Source: Bacteriovoracaceae bacterium (lineage in GTDB: Bacteria > Bdellovibrionota > Bacteriovoracia > Bacteriovoracales > Bacteriovoracaceae). From it: a stretch of 64,000 nt of DNA. Location of the stretch: NCBI GenBank assembly GCA_016786485.1, contig JAEUWD010000048.1:62001-126000 (forward strand), given 5' to 3'. The notes beneath the pieces are model-generated. The model ran no database searches. It had not been told where the DNA came from and worked only from the letters and a program-made list of their open reading frames with translations. The position numbers and the translations under genes were made by a program. This document shows, piece after piece, positions 46,815 through 55,608 of the stretch (position 1 is the first letter of the stretch; the number at the start of each line of letters is the position of its first letter).

Positions 46815-48215
46815 ATGAAAATGGTGAGAAGCCTTTTAACATTCATCCTTTTTATGTTTTATGCAACGATGGTTTTTGCTCAGGAAAATCATCCGTTAAA
46901 AGTATTCACAGTCGAAGTCCGCAAAGGTGATAATTTAACTCGTTTAGTGCGTAGAGAATTAACTGGCAAGTTATTTGGGCCAACCGGCTTAATCGTGAAA
47001 GTTAAAAAATTGAATCCATGGTTAGAAAAATCAGAAATGATGACGACCGGTATGAAAATTATATTACCGGAAGAAGATAAAGTTACGCCTGAGGCATTGG
47101 CTTTTCGTTTAAGTATGCCAGCTAATATTCGTCCGCCACTACCATCATACCCAATAGTTGCTCAATCTGCTCCAGAAGTTCCGGAAGTTGTTGCGACTGA
47201 AACAACGAAAGCGGTAGAGACGGAAAGAGAACCGGCTTCAGTTACGCCAGTCGAGAATGAGACTCCAGTAGTTGCAGAACAAGTGGTCGAAGAAGTTGAG
47301 CCAGTGATCGAAGTAGCCGAGGAAAGCTATGTTAACGAAAAAGAAACGGAAGCTAAATTAGAATTTAAAAAAGTGGCCCAAGTTGATAAAGAAATTACAG
47401 AATTCGAAAAAGAGGGCGTAGTACTTGAGCAATTAAAAACAACGGAAGAAGGAAAACAATTTCTTATCCGTAAAAAATTAGCTCAAATGCAATTACCTGA
47501 AGCACGTATGCATGGCTTTCAGAAAAAAGTTTTGGCCAAAGACTTAAGAATCTCAGCTGAAATTAAAATCGAAGAACAATTCGCTCATGCTGAAAAAGAA
47601 GTGGTGATTGAGAAGATTGAAAGTGAAAGAGTTGAATCGACTCAAAAATATATTATCCAAAAAGGTGATGTGCTTTCAAAAGTTATCAGAAAATTTAAGC
47701 CAATTGGAAAACTATATGGTGAAGGTGGGCTCGTTGAGCAGTTTGCGGCCAACAATCCTCATTTATCTGATGTTCACAAGTTAGATCCGGGGCAAGAGGT
47801 TATCATTGGTCAAAACCTCACTATTATTAACGTAGTTAAGCGTACAGATACCTTAGATACGGACGAAAAACCGGTAAAAACAGTGACTAAACAAGAAAAC
47901 ACTGAAAAAGATGGCTCGTATTCTATGAGTACTCATACCGTTGAAAGTGAAAACAAAGGTTTAGTCGTACTATTTCATATGGTCGAAAAGGGCGACACCC
48001 TTTCTCATATCGTCCGGATGTACTTTCCTGAGGGTAGGCTTTACGGAAAAATGGGTCTGATTGAACAGGTGAAAAAACTTAATACTTGGATACCAGAAGA
48101 TAACGTGATTTTACCTGGCCAGAAGGTCGTTTTAAGAGAGAAGAACTTCGATCCCTATCAAGAAGTCATTAAGAGTGTGAAAGTACATAGTAATAATGTC
48201 CCGCCTTCAGTCTAA
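46815..48215 (+). CDS. Secreted protein with three extended LysM domains
   Basis: 466 residues. Signal peptide ending at VFAQ (about residue 23). Three LysM-like peptidoglycan-binding modules of similar layout: FTVEVRKGDNLTRLVRREL with KLFGPTGLIVKVKKLNPWL (about 31-87); YIIQKGDVLSKVIRKF with KLYGEGGLVEQFAANNPHL (about 278-335); FHMVEKGDTLSHIVRMYF with RLYGKMGLIEQVKKLNTWI (about 390-450). Each has a glycine-rich insert between the two LysM helices, unlike the short standard form. The first and second are separated by a Val/Glu/Pro-rich linker. Likely a cell-wall-binding structural protein. Confidence 0.82.
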   Translation: MKMVRSLLTFILFMFYATMVFAQENHPLKVFTVEVRKGDNLTRLVRRELTGKLFGPTGLIVKVKKLNPWLEKSEMMTTGMKIILPEEDKVTPEALAFRLSMPANIRPPLPSYPIVAQSAPEVPEVVATETTKAVETEREPASVTPVENETPVVAEQVVEEVEPVIEVAEESYVNEKETEAKLEFKKVAQVDKEITEFEKEGVVLEQLKTTEEGKQFLIRKKLAQMQLPEARMHGFQKKVLAKDLRISAEIKIEEQFAHAEKEVVIEKIESERVESTQKYIIQKGDVLSKVIRKFKPIGKLYGEGGLVEQFAANNPHLSDVHKLDPGQEVIIGQNLTIINVVKRTDTLDTDEKPVKTVTKQENTEKDGSYSMSTHTVESENKGLVVLFHMVEKGDTLSHIVRMYFPEGRLYGKMGLIEQVKKLNTWIPEDNVILPGQKVVLREKNFDPYQEVIKSVKVHSNNVPPSV

Positions 48216-48217
48216 TT

Positions 48218-48246
48218 TTGACAGCAAATCCCTATCAGCTTATTAT
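48218..48246 (+). promoter_or_regulatory. Consensus sigma70 promoter for SRP RNA
   Basis: TTGACA (48218-48223), 17-base spacer, TATTAT (48241-48246). The expected start at about 48253 coincides with the 5' end of the SRP RNA helix, which supports both calls. Confidence 0.85.
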
Positions 48247-48252
48247 GCCCTC

Positions 48253-48345
48253 GGTGATTTAGGTTCAATAGTGAAAATTATGAACCCCGCCAGGTCCGGA
48301 AGGAAGCAACGGTAGATATTTTTTGCTATGTGAATTTAAGTCACC
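48253..48345 (+). ncRNA. ffs: Signal recognition particle 4.5S RNA
   Basis: Contains the invariant domain IV core CCAGGTCCGGAAGGAAGCA (GGAA tetraloop and the Ffh-binding asymmetric loop). The flanks GGTGATTTAGGTTCA and TGAATTTAAGTCACC pair over all 15 positions (with a few G-T pairs), followed by ATAG/CTAT, making one long hairpin of about 93 nt. It sits before dnaX, a common location. Confidence 0.93.
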
Positions 48346-48394
48346 ACTTTTAAAATCCCCTCTAAATTCATATCATTTACAGCGCACCTGCGAA

Positions 48395-48423
48395 TTGACA
48401 TCAGTATATGGGCCTATTATAAG
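48395..48423 (+). promoter_or_regulatory. Sigma70 promoter for dnaX-ybaB-recR
   Basis: TTGACA (48395-48400), 17-base spacer, TATAAG (48418-48423). The predicted leader of about 30 bases holds a small hairpin ACCGAA/TTCGGT (48429-48445) before the GAGGG ribosome site of dnaX. Confidence 0.75.
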
Positions 48424-48459
48424 TGTCCAACCGAATGCTCTTCGGTTTACGAGGGAAAA

Positions 48460-50022
48460 ATGAGTCAGTATCAAGTATTAGCTAGAAAGTGGCGACCTAA
48501 GCGATTTCAAGATGTTATTGGTCAGTCCCATATTACCAGAACACTTCAAAATGCTATTACTCATAATAAGATTGCTCACGCATATTTATTCACTGGAACA
48601 CGTGGTGTTGGTAAAACATCACTTGCACGCATTTTTGCAAAGTCTCTGCTGTGTGAGAAACCACAAACAGATGGAAACCCATGTTTAAAGTGTAATAGCT
48701 GTCAGTCGTTTGAAACTTCGGTGTCGATGGATTTTATTGAAATCGATGGCGCTTCAAATAACGGTGTTGAAAATATCCGTGATCTTATTGATAACGCTCA
48801 GTACTTGCCTACCAAAGGTAAATACAAAGTTTATGTCATCGATGAAGTGCACATGTTATCACTTAGTGCTTTCAATGCTCTTTTAAAAACTTTGGAAGAA
48901 CCACCTGCACATGTCATTTTTGTTTTGGCCACCACCGAGCCAGAGAAACTTATCGAAACCGTTCTTTCTCGCTGCCAGAAAATGGATTTCAAAAATGTAA
49001 AAAGTCTTGATACGGAAAAACATATTCGTGAAATTGCTAAAACAGAAAATATTAAATTTGAAAGTGATTACGTTTTAAAAACATTAATCCATCAAGCCAA
49101 CGGTTCTATGCGAGATGCGCTTTCATTGCTGGATCAAGTGCTTGGCCTTTCAACTAATAACACTGTAGGTGAAGAGCAACTGTTGCAGTCTTTGGGTATT
49201 GCTAAGACTTCGGCCGTACGTGAAATCTGTAGCAAAATTCTTTTGGGTAATTTTAAGCAAGTGAATGAAGTTTATAAAAATGTTATTAGCGAAAATATTG
49301 AATTAAAAGTTTTCTGCCAACAGATCCTCGATCAGTTCTATGAATTGATTCAGAAGATTGATGATGTGAAATCCGTTTATGCTGAAAACCTAGTTGAAAA
49401 CGGGTCATTAAGAGATATTTCAGTTTCAGAACTTTTCTGGATCTATGAGGTTCTCTCGAAAGATCTTGATTGGGCACTTAAGTCTATCAATCCATCACAG
49501 TTGATTGGTGTTTTACTTAAGAAAGTTGCCCTACGTCGCTTAATTCTTTCGGCACAAGATGAAAAACTACAACATGATAATGTAGAAGCTAAACCAGTAG
49601 TTAAAAAAGACTGGCCAGGTTTTCTCGCATTCTTGAATCAAAAGTCGGCTCCGATTTATGCCAACCTTGAGAGAGGAAACTTATTAGAAGATATCGCACT
49701 CTCGAGTACGCAAGTGGCCGTAAAAGTAGCGTTCGCTCAATCTTCTAAAGTTTTTTATGATTATTTCTGTGAAAGAGAAATTGAACAGAAAATGATCGCT
49801 TTCTTAAAAGAATATTTTGAAAGAGATGTCCTGTTTAAAGTCAGTTTGCTCACTGACAATAAACCAGATTTTAAAAGTAAATTCGAAGAAGAAAAATTAA
49901 AACATGAACAATTACAAGAACAGAAAACACAAGAGATTCGCGACAATAGTTTTGTAAAAGAAGCGGAGTCTCTCTTCAATACTAAAGTAGATAAGATTAT
50001 TTTAACAAATAAAGAGGGTTAA
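48460..50022 (+). CDS. dnaX: DNA polymerase III tau/gamma subunit
   Basis: Clamp-loader ATPase, 520 residues. RPKRFQDVIGQ at the start, Walker A GTRGVGKTSLARIFA, zinc module CLKCNSCQ, Walker B VYVIDEVHML, sensor 1 FVLATTEPEKL and the SRC arginine-finger motif VLSRCQ. The C-terminal part after about 370 is short compared with E. coli tau (643). No convincing programmed frameshift site was found, so a separate gamma form is not predicted. Confidence 0.96.
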   Translation: MSQYQVLARKWRPKRFQDVIGQSHITRTLQNAITHNKIAHAYLFTGTRGVGKTSLARIFAKSLLCEKPQTDGNPCLKCNSCQSFETSVSMDFIEIDGASNNGVENIRDLIDNAQYLPTKGKYKVYVIDEVHMLSLSAFNALLKTLEEPPAHVIFVLATTEPEKLIETVLSRCQKMDFKNVKSLDTEKHIREIAKTENIKFESDYVLKTLIHQANGSMRDALSLLDQVLGLSTNNTVGEEQLLQSLGIAKTSAVREICSKILLGNFKQVNEVYKNVISENIELKVFCQQILDQFYELIQKIDDVKSVYAENLVENGSLRDISVSELFWIYEVLSKDLDWALKSINPSQLIGVLLKKVALRRLILSAQDEKLQHDNVEAKPVVKKDWPGFLAFLNQKSAPIYANLERGNLLEDIALSSTQVAVKVAFAQSSKVFYDYFCEREIEQKMIAFLKEYFERDVLFKVSLLTDNKPDFKSKFEEEKLKHEQLQEQKTQEIRDNSFVKEAESLFNTKVDKIILTNKEG

Positions 50023-50023
50023 G

Positions 50024-50326
50024 ATGAAAAATTTATTAAAGCAAGCACAGCAAATGCAAGCCAAGTTGTCGACACTTCAAGCAGAACTCGCGACTCGTGA
50101 AGTTGAAGGTGTCGCTGGCGGCGGTATGGTAAAAGTCGTGGTTAACGGAAAACAAGAACTACTTAAAGTTACAATCAATAAAGAATGTGTTGATCCAGAC
50201 GATGTTGAGATGTTGGAAGAGTTAGTAAAGACTGCGATGAACCAAGCGCTTAAATCATCACAAGATATGGTAAGTGCAGCAATGTCGAAGATTACTGGCG
50301 GAGTTAATATTCCAGGATTGTTTTAA
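50024..50326 (+). CDS. ybaB: YbaB/EbfC nucleoid-associated protein
   Basis: 100 residues. N-terminal helix rich in Gln (KQAQQMQAKLSTLQAELATR), then EVEGVAGGGMVKVVVNGKQE and the C-terminal helix, all typical. A dimeric DNA-binding protein in the standard dnaX-ybaB-recR operon; starts 1 base after the dnaX stop. Confidence 0.95.
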   Translation: MKNLLKQAQQMQAKLSTLQAELATREVEGVAGGGMVKVVVNGKQELLKVTINKECVDPDDVEMLEELVKTAMNQALKSSQDMVSAAMSKITGGVNIPGLF

Positions 50327-50922
50327 TGGTTGAATTACCAAAGCATCTCGAAGAAGTGGTTGAGTTCTTTACGAAACTCCCAGGTGTTGGCGAAAAGACG
50401 GCTTTTCGTCAGACACTTCAATTAACCAATTGGCGTAGTGAAGATCTGATGGCTTTTTCATATGCGCTTTCACAATTGACTCAACTAAAAAAATGTCAGA
50501 AGTGTAATGTGTATACTGACACTACTGTTTGTAATATTTGTGCTTCTGTCGAACGTTATGAAGCCAAAATGCTTTGTGTGGTAGAAACATTGACGGATTT
50601 CTTAGCGATTGAAAAAAGTAAAAACTTTCGCGGAACTTATTTCATTTTGGGTAATGTTTTAAATCCTTTAATGGGAATTGGCCCGGATGAAATTGGTTTA
50701 GATAAATTATTTGAACGAATCACTAGCGAAAATATTCAAAATTTAATTCTTGCGATTAATCCTTCAGTGGAAGGTGATGCAACTTGTTCTTATATACGTC
50801 ACAAATTGCCACAAACGATCAAGGTGGAAAGAATTGGTTTTGGTGTACCCATGGGTGGAAGCTTAGAATATTTGGATTCGTTAACTATTTCCAAAGCATT
50901 AGAAAATAGAAAAAGTTTATAA
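50326..50922 (+). CDS. recR: Recombination mediator RecR
   Basis: 198 residues. Helix-hairpin-helix LPGVGEKTAFR, zinc finger CQKCNVYTDTTVCNIC, Toprim domain starting at MLCVVETLTDFLAIE, and the C-terminal GVPMGGSLEYLDSLTISKAL. Works with RecO and RecF (end of recF at the left edge of the window). Shares one base with ybaB (TAATG). Confidence 0.96.
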   Translation: MVELPKHLEEVVEFFTKLPGVGEKTAFRQTLQLTNWRSEDLMAFSYALSQLTQLKKCQKCNVYTDTTVCNICASVERYEAKMLCVVETLTDFLAIEKSKNFRGTYFILGNVLNPLMGIGPDEIGLDKLFERITSENIQNLILAINPSVEGDATCSYIRHKLPQTIKVERIGFGVPMGGSLEYLDSLTISKALENRKSL

Positions 50923-51408
50923 ATGAGTGTGAACACATTATTTCAGTATTTTTTTGATAATCATGAACATCCGTTCCGTGAGGAAAAGATTTTTATCACG
51001 CGACGTGATGGACATTTGCTTTTTACAAATCAAAAAAACATGGATGCTCATTCAGCAGGTGCGTTAATTAGCGGAGTGTGGCAAGCAGCTCATGCGTTGG
51101 GCCATTATATTCCTGGTTTCAAAATGGATGATTATTACAGACTAAGCTTTGACACATCCTCTAAGGGCCTTTACATATTCCCTTTTTTAGTTCAAAAGGA
51201 TGATTATTATTTTGGCATTACATATTCGGGGAAAGTGAATCCTGGACAGCTTAAGATGCAGGTTCAGAATTTAGCGAGCAAGCTTGAGACTTTTGCACAA
51301 AATAATATGAAGAAGTTTAAAACAAAGGATCGAGAAGGTTTTTTGTTTAAAGAAATTACTGACGCTGAAATGGATCGTTTGTTTTCCATTCAGTCACAAA
51401 GAACATAA
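50923..51408 (+). CDS. Roadblock/LC7-like protein (MglB-like candidate)
   Basis: 161 residues, soluble. [13 protein letters not shown], then [20 protein letters not shown] and [18 protein letters not shown], matches the strand-helix-strand pattern of Roadblock/LC7 domains. Size is close to Myxococcus MglB. MglB is the GTPase-activating partner of MglA, and mglA starts 2 bases after this stop, so a GAP or scaffold role is likely. Sequence similarity alone is modest. Confidence 0.55.
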   Translation: MSVNTLFQYFFDNHEHPFREEKIFITRRDGHLLFTNQKNMDAHSAGALISGVWQAAHALGHYIPGFKMDDYYRLSFDTSSKGLYIFPFLVQKDDYYFGITYSGKVNPGQLKMQVQNLASKLETFAQNNMKKFKTKDREGFLFKEITDAEMDRLFSIQSQRT

Positions 51409-51410
51409 CT

Positions 51411-52001
51411 ATGTCATTTGTAAATTATCATACGAAAGAGATTAACTGTAAGATTGTTTACTATGGACCTGGTTTAGGTGGAAAGACGACCAATATTCAA
51501 TTCGTTTATCAAAAAACGAACCCGGATAATAAGGGTCGTATGGTGACATTGAATACAGAAAACGAAAGAACTCTGTTCTTTGATTTTCTGCCACTGGACC
51601 TAGGTGAGATTCGTGGTTTTAAAACTCGTTTTCACTTATACACAGTGCCGGGCCAAGTTTTTTATGAGGCCAGCCGTAAATTGATTTTACGTGGGGTGGA
51701 TGGAATTGTTTTCGTGGTTGATTCCCAAGTTGAACGTATGGAATCGAATATGGAAAGCTTAGAAGGCTTAAAAGCTAACCTGATCGAGCAAGGTTACGAT
51801 TTTGATAAAATCCCAATTGTTATCCAGTATAACAAAAGAGATTTACCGAATGTTGTGCCAGTAAGTGAATTGAAAAAGAAGATTAATAAAAATAACTTCC
51901 CTGAGTTTGAATCGGTAGCTTCAAACGGTGAAGGGGTTTTTGAAACATTAAAAATGATTAGTAAGTTAGTGTTATTGAATATTAAAGGTGGATTACAATA
52001 A
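51411..52001 (+). CDS. mglA: MglA-type small Ras-like GTPase
   Basis: 196 residues. P-loop [12 protein letters not shown]3-like [20 protein letters not shown] (the Thr-Val-Pro-Gly variant typical of MglA), and base motif [25 protein letters not shown] is the classic MglA N-terminus. MglA sets cell polarity and motility in Myxococcus and affects prey invasion in Bdellovibrio. The upstream roadblock-like gene is its probable regulator. Confidence 0.95.
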   Translation: MSFVNYHTKEINCKIVYYGPGLGGKTTNIQFVYQKTNPDNKGRMVTLNTENERTLFFDFLPLDLGEIRGFKTRFHLYTVPGQVFYEASRKLILRGVDGIVFVVDSQVERMESNMESLEGLKANLIEQGYDFDKIPIVIQYNKRDLPNVVPVSELKKKINKNNFPEFESVASNGEGVFETLKMISKLVLLNIKGGLQ

Positions 52002-52023
52002 TTCAGAGTTTTGGGGGAAGAGT

Positions 52024-52449
52024 ATGACAGAGAAAAAATTGACTAAGAAACAAGTTGATTCCTTAAAGAAGAAACTGTTAGAAGAAAATCAACGTCTTAT
52101 TTTCAACGGCATGAATAACGAAGAATTCGCTTATTCTTCAGAAGAAAGAAGCGATGAAGTCGATCAAGCAAATGCTGATTTTTCAAATTCACAAAGATTA
52201 AGATTTCGAAATCGCGAAGTTTTTTACGCTAAGAAAATTAATGAAGCTCTCAAAAGAATTGAGAAAGAAGAATACGGCCAATGCGTTGATTGTGGCGCCA
52301 ATATTAAGTTTGAACGACTGCTAGCTAGACCAACAGCAGATCTTTGTATTTACTGCAAAGAAGAGTCTGAGCGTGATGAGTCACTTAATTTTGTGGCAAG
52401 ACAATCAAAGTCGCTTGGAAAGAGTATCAACCTAGTCGGCGCACTCTAA
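52024..52449 (+). CDS. DksA/TraR-family zinc finger regulator
   Basis: 141 residues from the ATG at 52024, preceded by GGGGGAAGAG; an in-frame GTG or TTG further up lies in the mglA end. Helical N-terminal coiled coil with SSEERSDEVDQANADF (the acidic tip that in DksA enters the RNA polymerase secondary channel), then ALKRIEKEEYGQCVDCGANI and LCIYCKEE, a C4 zinc finger. Likely modulates transcription initiation. Directly before the dcw cluster. Confidence 0.88.
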   Translation: MTEKKLTKKQVDSLKKKLLEENQRLIFNGMNNEEFAYSSEERSDEVDQANADFSNSQRLRFRNREVFYAKKINEALKRIEKEEYGQCVDCGANIKFERLLARPTADLCIYCKEESERDESLNFVARQSKSLGKSINLVGAL

Positions 52450-52462
52450 ATTTAATTATCTC

Positions 52463-53431
52463 ATGGAAGAATTTAAGGCCCACTATTCAGTCCTCAAAGA
52501 TGAAATCATTTCGCATATTAAGCAAATGAATAAGTCCGAACTGATGGTGGTCGATCTAACCTTCGGTGGTGGTGGTCATAGTTTTGCGACACTCGAAGCC
52601 TTACCAAAAGCTAATGTCATTGGTGTCGATCAAGATCCCGAAGCCTTTGTCAATGGTCAGAAGCTTATTGCAGCTTCACCTTACGCCTCTCGAATTAAAA
52701 TCTTAAAAATGAATTTTGAACAATTTTACGATTGGAAAAAATCGCAAGCTCCAGAACTAAAAGTGGATGCGGTGGTTATGGATTTAGGTGTTTCATCTCA
52801 CCACTTTGATTCGCCCGAACGAGGATTTTCTTTTCTACATGATGGACCGCTAGACATGCGCATGGCCCACGATGATCAGGATAAAGTCACCGCCAAAGAA
52901 ATTGTGAATGAATTTTCGGAAGAAGATATCGCAGACATTATTTATCAATATGGTGAAGATCGTTTATCACGTGTGATTGCACGTAACATCGTCGCTGCTC
53001 GAAAAATAAAACCAATTGAGACCACAAAAGATCTCGAAAATATTATTTTTCACGCATATCCGGCCAAAGCTCGACACCAGTCCACACATCCGGCCACAAG
53101 AACATTTCAGGCCCTTAGAATCTTTGTAAATCAAGAACTTAGTGTCTTAGAAAAAACTTTACCAAAAATGTATGATATTCTGGCAGATGATTCAATTATC
53201 TGTGTTATCAGTTTCCACTCGTTAGAAGACAGAATTGTGAAGAATGTCTTTAAAAACATCTATCAGAATAATCCAGAAGAGGTTAAAATAATAACGAAGA
53301 AGCCAATTATTCCAGGTGAGAAGGAACTCGCTGAAAATAGACGTTCTCGTAGTGCCAAGCTGAGAATTCTGATGAAGACCAAGGAGGGTCAGGTTGAGAA
53401 GAAGTATAACAAGGGCCCAAAGAGAAAATAA
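52463..53431 (+). CDS. rsmH: 16S rRNA m4C1402 methyltransferase
   Basis: 322 residues. HYSVLKDEI, SAM motif DLTFGGGGHSFATLE, DLGVSSHHFDSPERGFSF, DGPLDMRM, TFQALRIFVNQEL and SFHSLEDRIVK define RsmH (MraW). It heads the cell-wall cluster; mraZ, often its upstream neighbour, is missing here. Confidence 0.96.
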   Translation: MEEFKAHYSVLKDEIISHIKQMNKSELMVVDLTFGGGGHSFATLEALPKANVIGVDQDPEAFVNGQKLIAASPYASRIKILKMNFEQFYDWKKSQAPELKVDAVVMDLGVSSHHFDSPERGFSFLHDGPLDMRMAHDDQDKVTAKEIVNEFSEEDIADIIYQYGEDRLSRVIARNIVAARKIKPIETTKDLENIIFHAYPAKARHQSTHPATRTFQALRIFVNQELSVLEKTLPKMYDILADDSIICVISFHSLEDRIVKNVFKNIYQNNPEEVKIITKKPIIPGEKELAENRRSRSAKLRILMKTKEGQVEKKYNKGPKRK

Positions 53432-53702
53432 ATTTCTCCTGAACTTTATAAAATCCAAATTTTTTCCAATTATTTTTTGTTTTTGCTTTTTAGGCTTAGG
53501 TTATGTTGTGACCAGGATGAAGCGAGTGGAACAAGATTACGTCTACAATGATATTAATTCCCATTTGAATAATTTAAATCAAAAAACGAAAGAGCTTAAA
53601 GCGCATAAAGCGGAACTTCTTTCAGTTAAAAGTTTACGTGAAATTGCTGATAGAAATAATTTAAAAGAACCGGATCATAATCATATAATTATTATTCCAT
53701 AG
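53394..53702 (+). CDS. ftsL: Cell division protein FtsL
   Basis: 102 residues. Basic cytoplasmic N-terminus, one membrane helix (FFPIIFCFCFLGLGYVV), then a periplasmic heptad-rich coiled coil ending in VKSLREIADRNNLKEP, the usual FtsL layout. The TTG start is supported by GGAGG 6 bases upstream and overlaps rsmH by 38 bases. Located between rsmH and ftsI as expected; in the FtsQLB complex it activates FtsWI. Confidence 0.82.
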   Translation: MRRSITRAQRENKFLLNFIKSKFFPIIFCFCFLGLGYVVTRMKRVEQDYVYNDINSHLNNLNQKTKELKAHKAELLSVKSLREIADRNNLKEPDHNHIIIIP

Positions 53703-53703
53703 C

Positions 53704-55608
53704 ATGAAAACACGAATCATCTTTTTATTTTTGTCACTTTGTCTTTGCTACTTTTTAGTTATAGTGAAGGCGGTGTACGTACAAGTTATTAATAAAAATA
53801 AATTAATTCAGTATTCAGAAAGCCAATTCTTCAGAAAAGTAAAAAGATATCCTAAGCGTGGAAATATTCTCGATCGTAATTCACAGCCACTCGCCATTAA
53901 TATAAAAACGTATGGATTATTTGTTATACCAAAAAATATTAAAAACAAATACGACGTCGCTCGTCGGGTGGAAAAAATCATTCCCGAAATTGATAAATCA
54001 CAATTACTTAAAAAATTAAAAAATCGAAATAAGTACACTTGGATTAAACGCAAAATGGAATTAACCGACACGCAAGTGATGGCGGTGAAAGAACTAGACG
54101 GTGTTTATCTCGAGGAAGAAACACGACGCTTTTATCCTAACGGAGAAATCTCTTCGCAAGTGTTAGGGATAGTAAACGTTGATAACTCTGGTCTTGAAGG
54201 TGTGGAGTATTATTTCGATGAACAGCTTAAGGGTAAAGCGGAGGAAATTAAATATTATCGTGATGCTAAAGGGCGTCCGATTAAATTTGAATCCCACCAC
54301 GCACAAAATCGTACTGAGGACTTAGTGCTTTCAATCGATAAAGATATTCAGGCGGCCCTCGAAAAATACTTGAAAGAAGGCGTGATTGAACATGAAGCTA
54401 AATCGGCTGGCGCTGGTGTTATGGATGTTGAGACAGGTGAAATTTGGGCGGTTGCTAACTACCCTAACTTTGATCCTAATAAACCTAATAATGCCGAACC
54501 AAGTTCACGCAAATTATCCTTTGTAACAGATCCATTTGAGCCTGGTTCCGTTTTTAAGGCCATCACTGTCGCGTCGGCTTTAGAAAATCGTATTGTTAAT
54601 GAGAGCACTAATTATTATTGTGAAAAAGGTAAATTTCATATTGGAAAGCATACGATAAATGAAGCAGACAATGAGAAGATTTTTGAATGGCTATCAGTTT
54701 CACAAATTCTGCAATATAGCTCTAATATTGGTACGACTAAAATTGCATTTGATTTAGGTTTTCCTCGTTTGAAAAAAACGATTGAGGATTTTGGTATCGG
54801 GAGTAAAACCGGTATCGAAATTCCAGGTGAGTCGCGCGGGATCTTTAATTACGATGAAAAAATTAAACAGATTTCTCTCAGTAACGTAAGTTTTGGTCAA
54901 GGAATTGCTACAACCGGAATTCAAATTCTTTCTGCTTACGCTGCCATCGCAAACGGTGGGCATTATGTTCGACCAACTTTAATCAAAAATCGTAGTGAAG
55001 CCGACATTGAAAAGAATCGTATTATCAGTACACAAAGTGCCAGCCGCTTAGAAGAAATGTTAATCAAAGCTGTTAATAAAGGTACCGGTGGAAATGCTTC
55101 AGTTCCTCATTTTATTATTGCAGGAAAAACTGGCACGGCCCAGCGTGTTTCCCCTGAAGGTGGCTACAAAGGTTATGTTTCAGGTTTCGTTGGTTATCCA
55201 GTGAATGTTCGAAAGCGATTTGCTATTTTTGTTTACGTGGATAATCCTTCGGCAAAAGGTTATTACGGAAACTTGGTGGCTGCTCCTATATTCCAAAAGC
55301 TCACGCAGTACATCCTATTTAAGAATAAAGAATTTCAAAATATTTCTGACTTAGATAATACTCGCAATAATAATATTATAAATAATATCAAAACTTCCCT
55401 TTCTGCACATAAACGAGTTGATCGTGAAACTATCCCGAGTTTTGTAGGTCTTGATAAAAAAACGGCCATAGAACTTGCGACAGATTTATCATTGAATATA
55501 CGCATCGACGGATTTGGTATCGTGAAGAGCCAATTTCCAATGGCAGGAACAAAACTTGAAAAAGGATCACTCCTTAGGTTAATCTTGTCCCCACCAGTCT
55601 ATGAATGA
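53704..55608 (+). CDS. ftsI: Penicillin-binding protein FtsI with PASTA domain
   Basis: Septal transpeptidase (class B PBP), 634 residues. Membrane anchor at 5-25, dimerisation domain with KRGNILDRNSQPLAI, transpeptidase with active serine in EPGSVFKAITVAS, SxN in YSSNIGTTKIA and KTG in IAGKTGTAQRV. After about residue 570 a PASTA domain follows (TIPSFVGLDKKTAIELATDL), common in Gram-positive and some deltaproteobacterial PBPs but absent in E. coli FtsI. Confidence 0.95.
   Translation: MKTRIIFLFLSLCLCYFLVIVKAVYVQVINKNKLIQYSESQFFRKVKRYPKRGNILDRNSQPLAINIKTYGLFVIPKNIKNKYDVARRVEKIIPEIDKSQLLKKLKNRNKYTWIKRKMELTDTQVMAVKELDGVYLEEETRRFYPNGEISSQVLGIVNVDNSGLEGVEYYFDEQLKGKAEEIKYYRDAKGRPIKFESHHAQNRTEDLVLSIDKDIQAALEKYLKEGVIEHEAKSAGAGVMDVETGEIWAVANYPNFDPNKPNNAEPSSRKLSFVTDPFEPGSVFKAITVASALENRIVNESTNYYCEKGKFHIGKHTINEADNEKIFEWLSVSQILQYSSNIGTTKIAFDLGFPRLKKTIEDFGIGSKTGIEIPGESRGIFNYDEKIKQISLSNVSFGQGIATTGIQILSAYAAIANGGHYVRPTLIKNRSEADIEKNRIISTQSASRLEEMLIKAVNKGTGGNASVPHFIIAGKTGTAQRVSPEGGYKGYVSGFVGYPVNVRKRFAIFVYVDNPSAKGYYGNLVAAPIFQKLTQYILFKNKEFQNISDLDNTRNNNIINNIKTSLSAHKRVDRETIPSFVGLDKKTAIELATDLSLNIRIDGFGIVKSQFPMAGTKLEKGSLLRLILSPPVYE

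Noticed and set aside
49600-49612. A-rich run in dnaX as a programmed -1 frameshift site
   Set aside because: The run is not in the X XXY YYZ phase relative to the reading frame and no downstream stem or early stop was evident.
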